Positions 23,701 through 31,761 are shown, numbered from the stretch's first letter. The stretch: DNA of 60,429 nucleotides from Gemmatimonas sp. UBA7669 (GCF_002483225.1 NZ_DLHL01000039.1:1-60429), one strand, 5' to 3'. Notes: generated by a model from the letters alone, not told the origin. Numbers and translations are program-made.

Positions 23701-26064
23701 CCCGAAAGTATGTCCCGTTGCTCGATCCAAGACCTGATACAGTTGCTTTCCGACCTACACGCTCGGTGCAACGCATTTCTGTCGGTGGCCGCATCGGCGG
23801 GAGCCGGCGACTCCATCACTCTTTCGGCGCTTTCAGAGCGCTTCTCCCGCCTGAAGGAGGCATGGGCGGCCGATGATGTGGTTGAGTCGTGTACAGCTGT
23901 GCTCACTCGTCTGCATGTGAGTGTTGCTGGCGCTGAGACGAACGTAGCCCCCCTAGAAGGCGCGATCACGTACATTGGTGAGGTGCGCCGGGCTCAACTC
24001 CCAGCGATTATCGAGCGCTGGCTACTCGGTCCTAACGCTCCGGCTCGCGTCGAAGCGCTGGTAGTGCATGCGTCCCGCCTTTCCGCCGGAGTTGCGCGTT
24101 GTCGGTCCGAGGTCGCGCCGTTACTCACCCGTGGTGCTCTAGACGTCAGCGAGTGGATCGCTTCTGTCGACCGGGAGCCAGATGAAGTTTTACCGTCTGT
24201 CACTAGTCTCGACTTTGCCCCTCTCGACCTTTTGAAACGGCGACTCGATAAGGCCCTCAGGCGTGACCGGGCACTCTATCCGTGGGCGGTCTATAGGCGC
24301 TCACGAGCAAGGTCCATCTCTGAGGGGCTTGGTGAGATTGTGACTCTGGTTGAGGCCGAGCGGCTGGGCCGGGAGAACGCAAGCGACGCGTACGAGGCTG
24401 CCTTCTTGCGAAATTTGGCGGAGGCGGCGCTAGGTCAGGTGAGTGTCCTCGACGCGTTCGACAGCGGGGTGCACACCGAGGTTCGTGAGCGCTTCGCCCG
24501 GCTCGACGCTGAACGCGAGGTCTTGATGCGCCAGGCCATTGCGGCACAGCTGGCCCGCACGCCTTCGATCGGCGGATCCACTGGGCCGCGTGTTGCCGAC
24601 ATGACCGGAGAGCCGCTGATTCGCCATCAAGCGGGTCTGCAGCGGCGCCACCTCGCAATCCGCGAGTTGTTTAAGAGAGCTGGGAAGGCCATCCAGTCTC
24701 TCAAACCCTGCTTCCTAATGGGCCCGCAGGCGGTTGCACAGTACCTCCCGCCCGGTGAATTCGAGTTCGACCTCATCGTAATGGATGAGGCATCGCAGAT
24801 GCGCCCAGAAGACGCACTCGGTGCCATCGCGCGAGGGCGGCAGGTGCTTATCGTAGGCGATCCGATGCAGCTAGGTCCGACCCGGTTCTTCGACCGAATG
24901 GACGAAGGCGGCGACGACGAGTTTCCAGAGGACGCGGAAGACCCGGAGGGTGAAGAAGGTCCGACACTCCCAGACCAGGCAGACGAGCATCGCACCGGCG
25001 GGCCAACGGTCCTCGAGCGCTCTGAGAGCATTCTGCTCGCTGCGGCCTCCTGCTTTCCGGTGCGAATGCTGAGGTGGCACTATCGATCGCGGCATCCGCG
25101 CCTAATCGCGTTCTCCAACCGCGAGTTTTACCACGAACGCCTCATCGTCTTTCCAACGCCGGAGTTCGATGAAGAGCAACGGGGCGTCATACTTCACCGG
25201 ATTGAGGGGGGTTATTCTGGGCGGCGCAACCTACGCGAGGCACAGGCGGTGGTTGAGGCGGTGTGCCGTCATGCTCGCGAGTGGCCGGAGCGGACACTGC
25301 TCGTCGCTACGCTCAACACGGAACAGTCGAACCTGATCGATGACCTTGTAGAACAAGCGGAGAAGGCGGATCCCGTCTTCAGTGAATTCCGGGCGCGCCA
25401 TGCGGGCTCGCAGGAACCGTTCGCGATCAAGAATCTTGAGAACGTACAGGGTGACGAGCGAGACCGAGTTATAGTCTCTGTCACCTTCGGACCCAACGAG
25501 GCGGGGCAAGTTCGCCAGCACTTTGGTCCCATTAATCAGGCCGGCGGCGAGCGCCGGCTAAATGTGCTCTTCACCCGCGCGAAGCACCGTCTCGATGTGT
25601 TCTGCTCTTTCGATCCAAACACTCTGCGGGTGAACGATGCGACCAGCCCCCGCGGCCTAAGAGTGCTCCGTGACTATCTGCGTTATGCGAGCGGGGAGAT
25701 CTGGTGGGCGCGCGGCACCGCAACGGGGCGTGCGCCTGACTCCGACTTCGAGGTCGCAGTGGCTGCCGCACTCCGCGACCGTGGCTACGAGGCGCGCGCG
25801 CAGGTCGGAGTCGCGGGATACTTCATCGATCTCGCTGTGGTGGATCCGGATGCGCCGGGGCGCTTTTTGGTCGGTGTTGAGTGCGACGGGGCGACTTACC
25901 ATAGCGCGAAAAGCGCTCGCGACCGCGACCGGCTCCGGCAGAAACCGCTTGAGTCCCTAGGGTGGACCATACATCGTATCTGGTCAACGGACTGGTTCAA
26001 GGATTCTGAGGGGCAGACCGATAGGCTCGTCCGGCGAATTGAGCAGATGAGAGGAAGCCGATAG
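20752..26064 (+). CDS. Giant DUF4011/superfamily 1 helicase with C-terminal Vsr-like nuclease, defence candidate
   Basis: The 1770-residue protein opens with a DUF4011-type region (VRRRLLDLSGNNALLNYRHP). Walker A is GPPGTGKS (388-395), with EKKAALDVVFSRLRAAGL after it. A long helical insert (about 450-1270) leads to Walker B VMDEASQM (1344), GDPMQLGP (1369), WHYRSRHPRLIAFSN and late motifs NVQGDERDRVIVS and ERRLNVLFTRAKHRLDVF. The last 110 residues form a PD-(D/E)xK/Vsr-like nuclease (SDFEVAVAAAL with Glu1667; GVECDGATYH at 1708-1717; LESLGWTIHRIWSTDWF). DUF4011-helicase-Vsr proteins have been reported as antiphage systems. Codons cta, tta and ata are frequent, unlike core neighbours, suggesting transfer. 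No frameshift is seen. Confidence 0.9.
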   Translation: MTNMTSATIDAASVSQLASVLERVRRRLLDLSGNNALLNYRHPKASSLRIVDEVPALVFKRVVDNGRLSFAPLSEPDGEGRGHSEAEPPEQLILGASTDPRARAREERRASNARREARRLKRAEEIGVNPDYDLPRAVSSEHSSHHDSKLQTLLFPDELEDLLRKIHRTATTALEETGANRLHLLCGFIEWSESGYGSEERVSRLAPLVLVPVALQRRDVDVATNTYRYALERTGEDWSANVTLQEKCRLDFGLVLPDLEDEDESLEHYFDQTERLLKAAQPTWRLRRCLTLGLVSFGKVLMWRDLDPARWPARRPIFSSDPLRELLGANRTIDHDGAAASAGGSNEYPIDRLDEGPGSLPPTVIEADSSQHSALVDVERGVNLVLQGPPGTGKSQTISNLIAAAIKHGRRVLFVAEKKAALDVVFSRLRAAGLTDFCLALHSHSSAKREFIEELARRLTLREQPPPPPRELELITSRLLNARESLGLPLQALHAPFGAVEMTPYEIFWRARRLSATIPPDVLATVHELRLSKVTHATRQTVEARRDLVEDFAGAYRNVREEGLALDRHPWAGIRHEDIPHADVGDLLDAAHAWKTAIEELLAEAVRVDGTVGEQVPHTLDDLARIAERVPGLAAKLTGVPADLPHLVLSSTELPEVRAAVDAVLEARARWRAVEGAWSLPGHLPRSTADAVADSLASVVRRFVPTENIRAVRKVATDAEGLIEQLSVADNVLSILVGTLGGEDARRAAALFDRETPLTADASAALLVIIRGTMTLTPLVLELLHGVAREIQARVRLEAMKSRASELSRERADLDRRFAPSFRPPIGELREAAVALATAPRFLPFLFSRAYRKALGTYRTMGGGVAANRDAMLVDVRSLVSHHDAVEAFSTEPMLRDVFGEHARGVDSPFDAALTAADWHTMVRTTVQSLGKNGRDLAEFVTSATAVQWQETCDRTIRLIDSWEVALRLSNMLGECASALRQSPESMSRCSIQDLIQLLSDLHARCNAFLSVAASAGAGDSITLSALSERFSRLKEAWAADDVVESCTAVLTRLHVSVAGAETNVAPLEGAITYIGEVRRAQLPAIIERWLLGPNAPARVEALVVHASRLSAGVARCRSEVAPLLTRGALDVSEWIASVDREPDEVLPSVTSLDFAPLDLLKRRLDKALRRDRALYPWAVYRRSRARSISEGLGEIVTLVEAERLGRENASDAYEAAFLRNLAEAALGQVSVLDAFDSGVHTEVRERFARLDAEREVLMRQAIAAQLARTPSIGGSTGPRVADMTGEPLIRHQAGLQRRHLAIRELFKRAGKAIQSLKPCFLMGPQAVAQYLPPGEFEFDLIVMDEASQMRPEDALGAIARGRQVLIVGDPMQLGPTRFFDRMDEGGDDEFPEDAEDPEGEEGPTLPDQADEHRTGGPTVLERSESILLAAASCFPVRMLRWHYRSRHPRLIAFSNREFYHERLIVFPTPEFDEEQRGVILHRIEGGYSGRRNLREAQAVVEAVCRHAREWPERTLLVATLNTEQSNLIDDLVEQAEKADPVFSEFRARHAGSQEPFAIKNLENVQGDERDRVIVSVTFGPNEAGQVRQHFGPINQAGGERRLNVLFTRAKHRLDVFCSFDPNTLRVNDATSPRGLRVLRDYLRYASGEIWWARGTATGRAPDSDFEVAVAAALRDRGYEARAQVGVAGYFIDLAVVDPDAPGRFLVGVECDGATYHSAKSARDRDRLRQKPLESLGWTIHRIWSTDWFKDSEGQTDRLVRRIEQMRGSR

Positions 26065-26351
26065 TGATCACTCGAGACGATTTCTTTCTGCTGAGACCCA
26101 ACCGAACGGATGTGAAGAGATGGGTTTGATTCGTGAGACGGAATACGGTTCTGCACGGCCACAGACAGCATGCCGACCAGTCAGGTCGTGGTCCGACGGC
26201 GGTGCCAGTTGGCAGCATCTTCGCTCTAGGCTGTACTTGGGCATCATGCGAGTTGCCCTTTAGTTTGCCCGCGTTTCCTCTCCGTCGATTCCAACGCAAT
26301 CTGGAAGTACGCCTCATCGCTCGAGCCCTTACGGACCCGCCAAGTATTCTC

Positions 26352-27815
26352 ATGACCACTCCGATGAGTCCCATGACATTCCGTGCCGCGGCTGAGCAAG
26401 TGCTTGATGAACATGGGGGGCCGCTTACCGCGACGGTTATCACTGAGCGTGCTCTCAACGCTGGTCTGCTCGTTACTGCCGGGAAGACACCAGCGGCGAC
26501 GATGGAGTCACAGCTCGCCACATCTGTGCAGCAGCAGAAGGAGGCGAGCCCCTTTGTTCGAGTGGCCCCAAGCACTTATGCTCTCCGCCGTTGGATACAA
26601 GAAGGTCGGATTGTCACTCCCGAGCCCGCTGGCGAAGACGTACGAATTGCCTTTTTCCCGGACTATGCCAGCGTACGGATGGTGCTACCAGTTCTGGTAG
26701 GTGTCACGCGGGTGCAGGTTACTGGACTCCGCGCCGCGATCTGGGAGCATCGCGGGACCTTTGAAGAGAATGCCGACTGGACAGACCCCGACGCCTGGAT
26801 ACCCGAGCGCCTCTCTGGTGAACACCAAAAGGTGGCACTCCGCATTTGGACGGGCACTAGGAAGCTGGTGAACCCGCGCCACATGCAAGGGCACTGGCTG
26901 CTCGCCAGCGGCTACGATCTGCTGATGGAAGGCGCCGACGGCCAGCTCAACTTGACGGCAGCAGGACGCAACTTTCTCGAACACTCTGAAGGTACAACGG
27001 TCCGCGCCATCGATGACCGGGAGGGAGTACTGGCGCTCTTGGCGATTCTAGCCGAACAGGGGCCTGCTACATCCGGCGCACTACTCACCCCTTGGTTCGA
27101 CTACCTGCACAGGGTGAGCCGCATCCGCGCAGAGACCACAGCGCGGTCCTTCCTCTACCACCGATTGCGTAACTTGCTTGGGCGAGGATATGTGTCTAGG
27201 GTCGGGCAGAAGTACGAGATCACGGCCCCAGGTCTCGTGTGGCTTAAGGCGTCCGCCTATGCCGAGCGAAAGACCGTCGCTCCGGACGAGACACGTCGTT
27301 TGTGGGATCTTGTTCGGGCGCAGAGTGATGCCGTGCGTAGCGCCCTACGTGACAAGCTCGCAGCGATGGAGCCATACGCATTCGAGCAGCTCGTCGGACG
27401 TCTACTTGAGGAAATGGATTACACCGATGTTCAGGTCACGACCCGCTCTGGTGATAAGGGCGTTGACGTGGTGGGGCGCATTGCCTTGGGTATCACGGAG
27501 GTTCGCGAAGTGATTCAGGTTAAGCGCCAACAGGGAAACGTTCAGCGTCCGGTGCTCGATATGTTGCGCGGCTCATTGCACCGATTCGGGGCGGTGAAAG
27601 GGACTATCATCTCGCTCGGCGGGTTCGCCAAGGGGGCTCAAGGCGCTGCCTTCGAGCCGGGGGCCGCACCCATCACCCTCATCGATGGCGAAAGGCTACT
27701 CGACCTCCTTATTGAGAATGGCATTGGTGTTCGTACGAAAACCGTCGAGATGTTGGAACTCGATGAGTCTGATCTTGCTGCAGTCGAGGACGCGAGCGAC
27801 GACACCACGAACTGA
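26352..27815 (+). CDS. Mrr-type restriction endonuclease with N-terminal HARE-HTH domain
   Basis: The 487-residue protein begins with a HARE-HTH domain (MTFRAAAEQVLDEHGGPLTATVITERAL.AGLL..GKTP..T..SQL). A middle part includes a winged-helix-like segment (FLYHRLRNLLGRGYVSRVGQKYEITAPGLVWL). The C-terminus is an Mrr catalytic domain: MEPYAFEQLVGRLLEEMDYTDVQVT, GDKGVDVVG with Asp372, and IQVKR with Gln389 and Lys391, the D...QxK signature. Mrr enzymes cut methylated foreign DNA. The ATG at 26352 fits the domain start; the frame is open to 26133. It follows the helicase by 287 bp on the same strand and shares its unusual base use. Confidence 0.88.
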   Translation: MTTPMSPMTFRAAAEQVLDEHGGPLTATVITERALNAGLLVTAGKTPAATMESQLATSVQQQKEASPFVRVAPSTYALRRWIQEGRIVTPEPAGEDVRIAFFPDYASVRMVLPVLVGVTRVQVTGLRAAIWEHRGTFEENADWTDPDAWIPERLSGEHQKVALRIWTGTRKLVNPRHMQGHWLLASGYDLLMEGADGQLNLTAAGRNFLEHSEGTTVRAIDDREGVLALLAILAEQGPATSGALLTPWFDYLHRVSRIRAETTARSFLYHRLRNLLGRGYVSRVGQKYEITAPGLVWLKASAYAERKTVAPDETRRLWDLVRAQSDAVRSALRDKLAAMEPYAFEQLVGRLLEEMDYTDVQVTTRSGDKGVDVVGRIALGITEVREVIQVKRQQGNVQRPVLDMLRGSLHRFGAVKGTIISLGGFAKGAQGAAFEPGAAPITLIDGERLLDLLIENGIGVRTKTVEMLELDESDLAAVEDASDDTTN

Positions 27816-27924
27816 GAACGTATGTGTCTACATCGAGCAAGCGCTGTACCACTTACTCGAAGCAACCGAACCACAATAATCTCATGTTCGGCGTGACGGG
27901 AACGGATGCGTGGGTCGCGGTTGT

Positions 27925-27975
27925 TAGCGCCATCTAGGCTCCACTCTTACCTGAATGGGCTACAGGGTGGCGGAC
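27925..27975 (+). repeat. Second, weaker tRNA-Pro-like remnant at the right end of the island
   Basis: TAGCGC (27925-27930), an 18-nt interruption, then ACCTGAATGGG (27949-27959) followed by a CAGGG segment and GGCGG reproduce the order of the D arm, anticodon arm and variable region of the tRNA-Pro gene, with mismatches. The 11-nt exact core is shorter than in the copy at 20293. It lies between the last island gene and the arsenic operon, where a right-hand attachment relic would be expected. Chance similarity is possible. Confidence 0.5.
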
Positions 27976-27994
27976 TGCGGGTGGGGTGGGGGGA

Positions 27995-28026
27995 TTGACT
28001 AACCAACAAAACTTGATGTATAGTCA
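27995..28026 (+). promoter_or_regulatory. arsR promoter and ArsR-type dyad
   Basis: TTGACT (27995-28000) and TATAGT (28019-28024) form a promoter with an 18-bp spacer. An inverted pair TGACTA (27996-28001) and TAGTCA (28021-28026) covers both boxes, so bound ArsR would block polymerase. The -10 ends only 5 bp before the ATG at 28030, so the message should start at or next to the start codon and be leaderless. Confidence 0.65.
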
Positions 28027-28029
28027 TCC

Positions 28030-28368
28030 ATGACCACCGGCACCGCCCTCGACCTCGCCCGCACCGCCCAGCTCTTTCATGCGCTCTCCGACGAGACGCG
28101 CCTGGCCGCGCTGGACATGCTGCGCGACGGGGAACGCTGTGTCTGTGACCTGCAGGAGGCCCTCGACGCGGCGCAGTCGCGACTCAGCTTCCACCTCAAG
28201 GTGCTGCGCGAGGCCGGCCTCGTGAGCGACCGCAAGGAAGGACGCTGGTCGTACTATCGCATCAATGCCGAGGCGCTCGAGGAAGTGCATGACCTCATCC
28301 GCCATCTGGGCACCGAAGCCAGCACGCCAAAGCGCGCCCTCAAGGTCTTCGGACGCTGCTGTGGCTGA
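28030..28368 (+). CDS. arsR: ArsR-family arsenite-responsive repressor
   Basis: The 112-residue winged-helix protein has LFHALSDETRLAALDMLRDGERCVCDLQEALDAAQSRLSFHLKVLREAGLVSDRKEGRWSYYRINAEAL. The CVCDL motif in the recognition helix region is the classical arsenite-binding site of ArsR. A further Cys pair (GRCCG) lies at the C-terminus. It heads a four-gene arsenic operon and should repress it until As(III) binds. There is no room for a Shine-Dalgarno sequence if the predicted promoter is right. Confidence 0.93.
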   Translation: MTTGTALDLARTAQLFHALSDETRLAALDMLRDGERCVCDLQEALDAAQSRLSFHLKVLREAGLVSDRKEGRWSYYRINAEALEEVHDLIRHLGTEASTPKRALKVFGRCCG

Positions 28369-28394
28369 GCAGGCTTCATACGCTTCGCGGTACC

Positions 28395-28441
28395 GGCGCC
28401 CTCGGGCGCCTTTCTCGGACTCAACGTATCAAGATTTCTTG
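28395..28441 (+). promoter_or_regulatory. Hairpin and palindrome between arsR and arsM
   Basis: GGCGCCC-TC-GGGCGCC (28395-28410) is a perfect 7-bp stem followed by TTTCTC, possibly a weak terminator or an mRNA processing/attenuation hairpin after arsR. Next to it, CAAGA-TT-TCTTG (28430-28441) is a short palindrome 36 bp before arsM that could be a second regulator site. Both roles are inference. Confidence 0.4.
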
Positions 28442-28477
28442 CTGGAACCACCACCCAACTCCCCACGAGGTCACCCC

Positions 28478-29431
28478 ATGTCCAGCACCATCCCCGATAT
28501 CACGACCGACATTGCGAGCGTTGTGCGCGAAAAGTACGGCGAGGCCGCGCGCCGCGTACTCAACGTGTCGGAACCCGCTGCGGCCAGCTGCTGTGGCCCG
28601 GTGAATTCCTGCTGCGGCGGTGATGCCTTCAACGGCACCGTCGATCCCATCACGTCCAACCTGTATGTGAGCGGCGAAACGGACGAACTGCCCAACGCCG
28701 CCGTGCTGGCTTCTCTGGGTTGCGGCAATCCCACCGCGCTCGCCGAGCTGCGCGAGGGCGAGGTGGTGCTGGATCTGGGGTCGGGCGGTGGCATTGATGT
28801 GCTGCTCTCCGCCCGTCGCGTCGGTCCCACCGGCAAGGCCTATGGGCTCGACATGACGGATGACATGCTCGAACTCGCGCGGCGCAACGCGGCCGAGGCG
28901 GGCGTGCAGAACGTGGAGTTTCTGCGAGGTCGCATCGAAGAAATTCCGCTGCCTTCCGCGTCGGTCGATGTGATCATTTCCAACTGCGTCATCAATCTGT
29001 CGGGCGACAAGTCGCAGGTGCTGGCCGAGGCCTTCCGTGTGCTCAAGCCGGGCGGTCGTTTTGCCGTGAGTGACGTGGTGCTGCGCGAGGCGCTGCCTCC
29101 CGCGCTGCGTCGTTCGGCGGAACTCTGGGTGGGCTGTGTGGCCGGTGCGCTGGAAGAGGCGGAGTTTGCGCAGCTGCTGCGCGAACGTGGCTTCACCGAC
29201 GTGTCCATTGAACCCACGCGCATCTATCGCGCGGAAGACGCGCGCGCTTTTCTGCAGGATGCCGGCGGCGACCTCGAGGCGCAGCTCACGGCGCTGGACG
29301 GCAAGGTGATGGCGGCCTTCGTGCGCGCCACCAAGCCGAGTGCTGCAACGCCCGACAAGTCGGCGACGATGTTGCCGCAGGCCACCAATGCCGAAGCGGC
29401 CGCCTGCTGCGGACCGGAGTGCTGCCCGTGA
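28478..29431 (+). CDS. arsM: Arsenite S-adenosylmethionine methyltransferase
   Basis: The 317-residue protein methylates As(III) to methyl-, dimethyl- and possibly volatile trimethylarsenic. It has the Rossmann motif VLDLGSGGGIDVLLSARRVG and YGLDMTDDMLELAR. The three conserved As-binding Cys are present: Cys82 (LGCGNPTAL), Cys170 (ISNCVINLS) and Cys220 (VGCVAGALEEAEF). Extra Cys pairs near the start (SCCGPVNSCCGG) and at the end (CCGPECCP) may carry arsenite to the site. The ATG at 28478 matches the family start. The stop overlaps the next gene as GTGA. Confidence 0.94.
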   Translation: MSSTIPDITTDIASVVREKYGEAARRVLNVSEPAAASCCGPVNSCCGGDAFNGTVDPITSNLYVSGETDELPNAAVLASLGCGNPTALAELREGEVVLDLGSGGGIDVLLSARRVGPTGKAYGLDMTDDMLELARRNAAEAGVQNVEFLRGRIEEIPLPSASVDVIISNCVINLSGDKSQVLAEAFRVLKPGGRFAVSDVVLREALPPALRRSAELWVGCVAGALEEAEFAQLLRERGFTDVSIEPTRIYRAEDARAFLQDAGGDLEAQLTALDGKVMAAFVRATKPSAATPDKSATMLPQATNAEAAACCGPECCP

Positions 29432-29904
29432 CGGCCGCCGCGTCTGCCACACCCGTCTTCCGCGCAGCTCGCGCGGAAGACCAGCCGGCGGTGGAAGCGC
29501 TGCTCACGTCGCACGCCCTGCCGCTGGCCGGTGTGCCGGAGATGTTCGCAGCCAATCCCTCGCAGTTCCTGTTGGCCGAGCACGTACAGGATATCGTGGC
29601 CGTGGCTGGCGTGGAGGAGTGCTGCGCGCACGCCCTGCTGCGATCGGTGGCCGTGCGCGGCGACTGGCAAAAGCGCGGACTCGGTCACGAGCTCGTGGCG
29701 CGTGCCGTCGCGCAAGCCGAGTCGCGTGGCATCGCGGCGCTGTATCTGCTCACGATGACCGCAGAACACTACTTTCCGCGCTTCGGCTTCACGCGGGTCT
29801 CGCGTGATGAAGTGCCGGCCGAGGTGGCCGCCACGGTGGAATTCACCAGCGCCTGTCCCGCGTCCGCGGTGACCATGCGCAAAACCTTGCAGGGAACGGC
29901 ATGA
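29428..29904 (+). CDS. arsN2: GNAT acetyltransferase of the ArsN2 type
   Basis: The 158-residue GNAT protein has FRAARAEDQPAVEALLTSHALPLAGVPEMF and HALLRSVAVRGDWQKRGLGHELVARAVAQAESRG (acetyl-CoA loop RGxGxxL-like, here KRGLGHELV), then YLLTMTAEHYFPRFGFTRVSRDEVPAEV. This pattern is typical of ArsN2 proteins in ars operons, some of which may acetylate organoarsenicals. Translation probably starts at GTG 29428 inside the arsM stop, and its own stop overlaps arsC as ATGA, giving tight coupling. Confidence 0.88.
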   Translation: MTAAASATPVFRAARAEDQPAVEALLTSHALPLAGVPEMFAANPSQFLLAEHVQDIVAVAGVEECCAHALLRSVAVRGDWQKRGLGHELVARAVAQAESRGIAALYLLTMTAEHYFPRFGFTRVSRDEVPAEVAATVEFTSACPASAVTMRKTLQGTA

Positions 29905-30416
29905 CGAAGTCGGCGTTTCGCGTGCTGGTGCTGTGCACCGGCAACTCGGCCCGCAGTCAGATTGGCGAGGCCCTGCTGGCCGTGCGTGGGGCCTCGCGCG
30001 CGGCCGGCCTGGTGGAAGCGGAAAGTGCGGGTTCACGCCCCGCACCACGGGTGAATCCCTACGCCGTTGAAGTTCTGGCCGCCGAAGGCATCGCGTGGGA
30101 GGGTCGGGTGCCCAAGACCATCGACGAGGTGGCGGGGCAGCACTTTGATCTGGTGATCACGGTCTGTGACAACGCGCGCGACGCCTGCCCGTTCTTTCCC
30201 GGGGCCAAGGCGCAGGTCCATTGGGGCTTGCCGGATCCCGCCGACGAAGCGACGCCGGAGGCCGCGCGCCACGCCTTTCGCAAAACGTACGAGGCGCTGA
30301 GCCGACGAGTCGATGCGCTGTTGGCTCTCCCGCTCGAGTCCATGTCAGACGAAGATAGGACCACGAGTGCAACGCAAATTCACAGTGCGGCCTGTGAATC
30401 CGAGGGATATTCTTAA
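29901..30416 (+). CDS. arsC: Arsenate reductase, low-molecular-weight phosphatase type
   Basis: The 171-residue protein reduces As(V) to As(III), the substrate of ArsM. It has the P-loop LCTGNSARS with Cys12 and Arg18, the second Cys pair in VCDNARDACPFFPG (Cys89 and Cys96), and HWGLPDPAD with the general-acid Asp. The three Cys fit the thioredoxin-linked class in which a disulfide relay passes between them. It is the last gene of arsR-arsM-arsN2-arsC. The C-terminal 25 residues (MSDEDRTTSATQIHSAACESEG) are an extra tail beyond the fold. Confidence 0.92.
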   Translation: MTKSAFRVLVLCTGNSARSQIGEALLAVRGASRAAGLVEAESAGSRPAPRVNPYAVEVLAAEGIAWEGRVPKTIDEVAGQHFDLVITVCDNARDACPFFPGAKAQVHWGLPDPADEATPEAARHAFRKTYEALSRRVDALLALPLESMSDEDRTTSATQIHSAACESEGYS

Positions 30417-30493
30417 CGCGGTAGGCTGAATGGGATACGTTAAGAAACGGGCGGTGGGTCGTCGATACCAGAGGACGATCCATCAAACCCCGT

Positions 30494-31735
30494 ATGTCCA
30501 ACGACACCACACCACGATCGGCAGACACCGAAGCCTCATTCGAGGTCGCCCTCAGGGCGGCCGAGGGCATCGCGCAACTGCTGCACGCGCTCAACCACCA
30601 CGCCAGCGGCAGCGATCTCGCGCTGTCGCTGGCGCGCACGACGTCGTTGCTGCAGCAGGGCACGGTTACGATCGCGCGAGATGCCGACGGGTTGTCGCTC
30701 AATGAACAGCGTCTGGACATGGGCATGCTGGCGGCCCTGTATCGCGGCATGACGGAGCACGATCTGCGTCTGGTGCAGGTTTCTCCGGAGACGCCACCGC
30801 GCGCCCTGCTGCAATTCGTGGCCTTGCTGGCCAGTCCGCAGGGTCAGCAGGGCGTGGCCTTCGATCAGCTGTGGGCGGAGCATGGCGTATGGCATGTACG
30901 CGTCGAGTTCTCCAGCGCCGAGGCGGAGGGCCTGGACGAATCCTTCGATGAGCCATCGCCCAACGCGCTGCGTGCGGCAGCGCTGGCGGTAGGACGCGGC
31001 GCGCTGGCCGGCCCCGATGATCCGGCGGGTCGTCTGCTGCGGCGCTCACCGGATGCGGCGGCCGTGGTGCTCTTCGGCGTGCTGAGCGAGGCGCGGGCCA
31101 GTGTGGAGCGTCGTCGCTACTTCGATGCCATCGTGGCCCTGCACCCCGATCCCACCTTCCTCTTTTCCGCGCTTTCACATCCGGCCTGGTATGTGGTGCG
31201 CAATGCCGCCGCGCTGCTGGGCGCGATGGGGGTGGAATCGGCGGACCAGCCGCTGCTGCGCTGCATTGTGCATGCGGACTCGCGGGTGCGCGTGGCGGCC
31301 ACCCGGGCGCTTGGGGTGTTGGAGACGGGTACCGCCATCGAAGGCGTGCGACTCGCTGTCACGGATCGCTCCCCCGAGGTGCGCCGTGTGGCGTGGCGCG
31401 CGCTGCGTCGCTCCGCCCGCGCGCCGCAGGAGCCCTGTCCGCTGCTGGCGGACGCCCTGCTGCAGGAGCGTGATGTGGACGTGCTGCGCGAACTGGTGGT
31501 CATCGTGCAGCGCATGCCGCAGTGCGCCACCACGCAATCCATTCAGCGTGCGGCGGCGCGTCTCACCGATCGGGGCGACGTACCAGTGCTCGCGTGCGAT
31601 CTCGCGGAGGCGTTGGCGCATCGGGCACCGCGGCTTGCCCTGCCAGTACTGCGCCGTCTGGCCGACAGCGGCAACGAAGAAATCCGTCGGCGCGCCAAGG
31701 CCATTGAGGCCTCACACTCCATTTCGCTGGCCTGA
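30494..31735 (+). CDS. HEAT-repeat protein of unknown function
   Basis: The 413-residue, mostly helical protein is probably cytoplasmic, since no signal peptide is seen. From about residue 215 there are HEAT-like repeats: LFSALSHPAWYVVRNAAALLGAMG, LLRCIVHADSRVRVAATRALGVLE, VRLAVTDRSPEVRRVAWRALRR and LRRLADSGNEEIRRRAKAIEASH. The N-terminal half (FEVALRAAEGIAQLLHALNHHASG) is a separate helical region of the kind seen in proteins scoring aggregated per-sample responses, but I cannot name it. HEAT repeats form protein-binding scaffolds. It stands alone, 78 bp behind arsC. Confidence 0.78.
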   Translation: MSNDTTPRSADTEASFEVALRAAEGIAQLLHALNHHASGSDLALSLARTTSLLQQGTVTIARDADGLSLNEQRLDMGMLAALYRGMTEHDLRLVQVSPETPPRALLQFVALLASPQGQQGVAFDQLWAEHGVWHVRVEFSSAEAEGLDESFDEPSPNALRAAALAVGRGALAGPDDPAGRLLRRSPDAAAVVLFGVLSEARASVERRRYFDAIVALHPDPTFLFSALSHPAWYVVRNAAALLGAMGVESADQPLLRCIVHADSRVRVAATRALGVLETGTAIEGVRLAVTDRSPEVRRVAWRALRRSARAPQEPCPLLADALLQERDVDVLRELVVIVQRMPQCATTQSIQRAAARLTDRGDVPVLACDLAEALAHRAPRLALPVLRRLADSGNEEIRRRAKAIEASHSISLA

Positions 31736-31761
31736 CGTCTCGCGCGGTCAGCGAACGGCGG

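Noticed and set aside
28265..28477. Upstream extension of arsM over the arsR 3' end
   Set aside because: ArsM homologues start near MSSTIPD; the extension is arsR read in a different frame.
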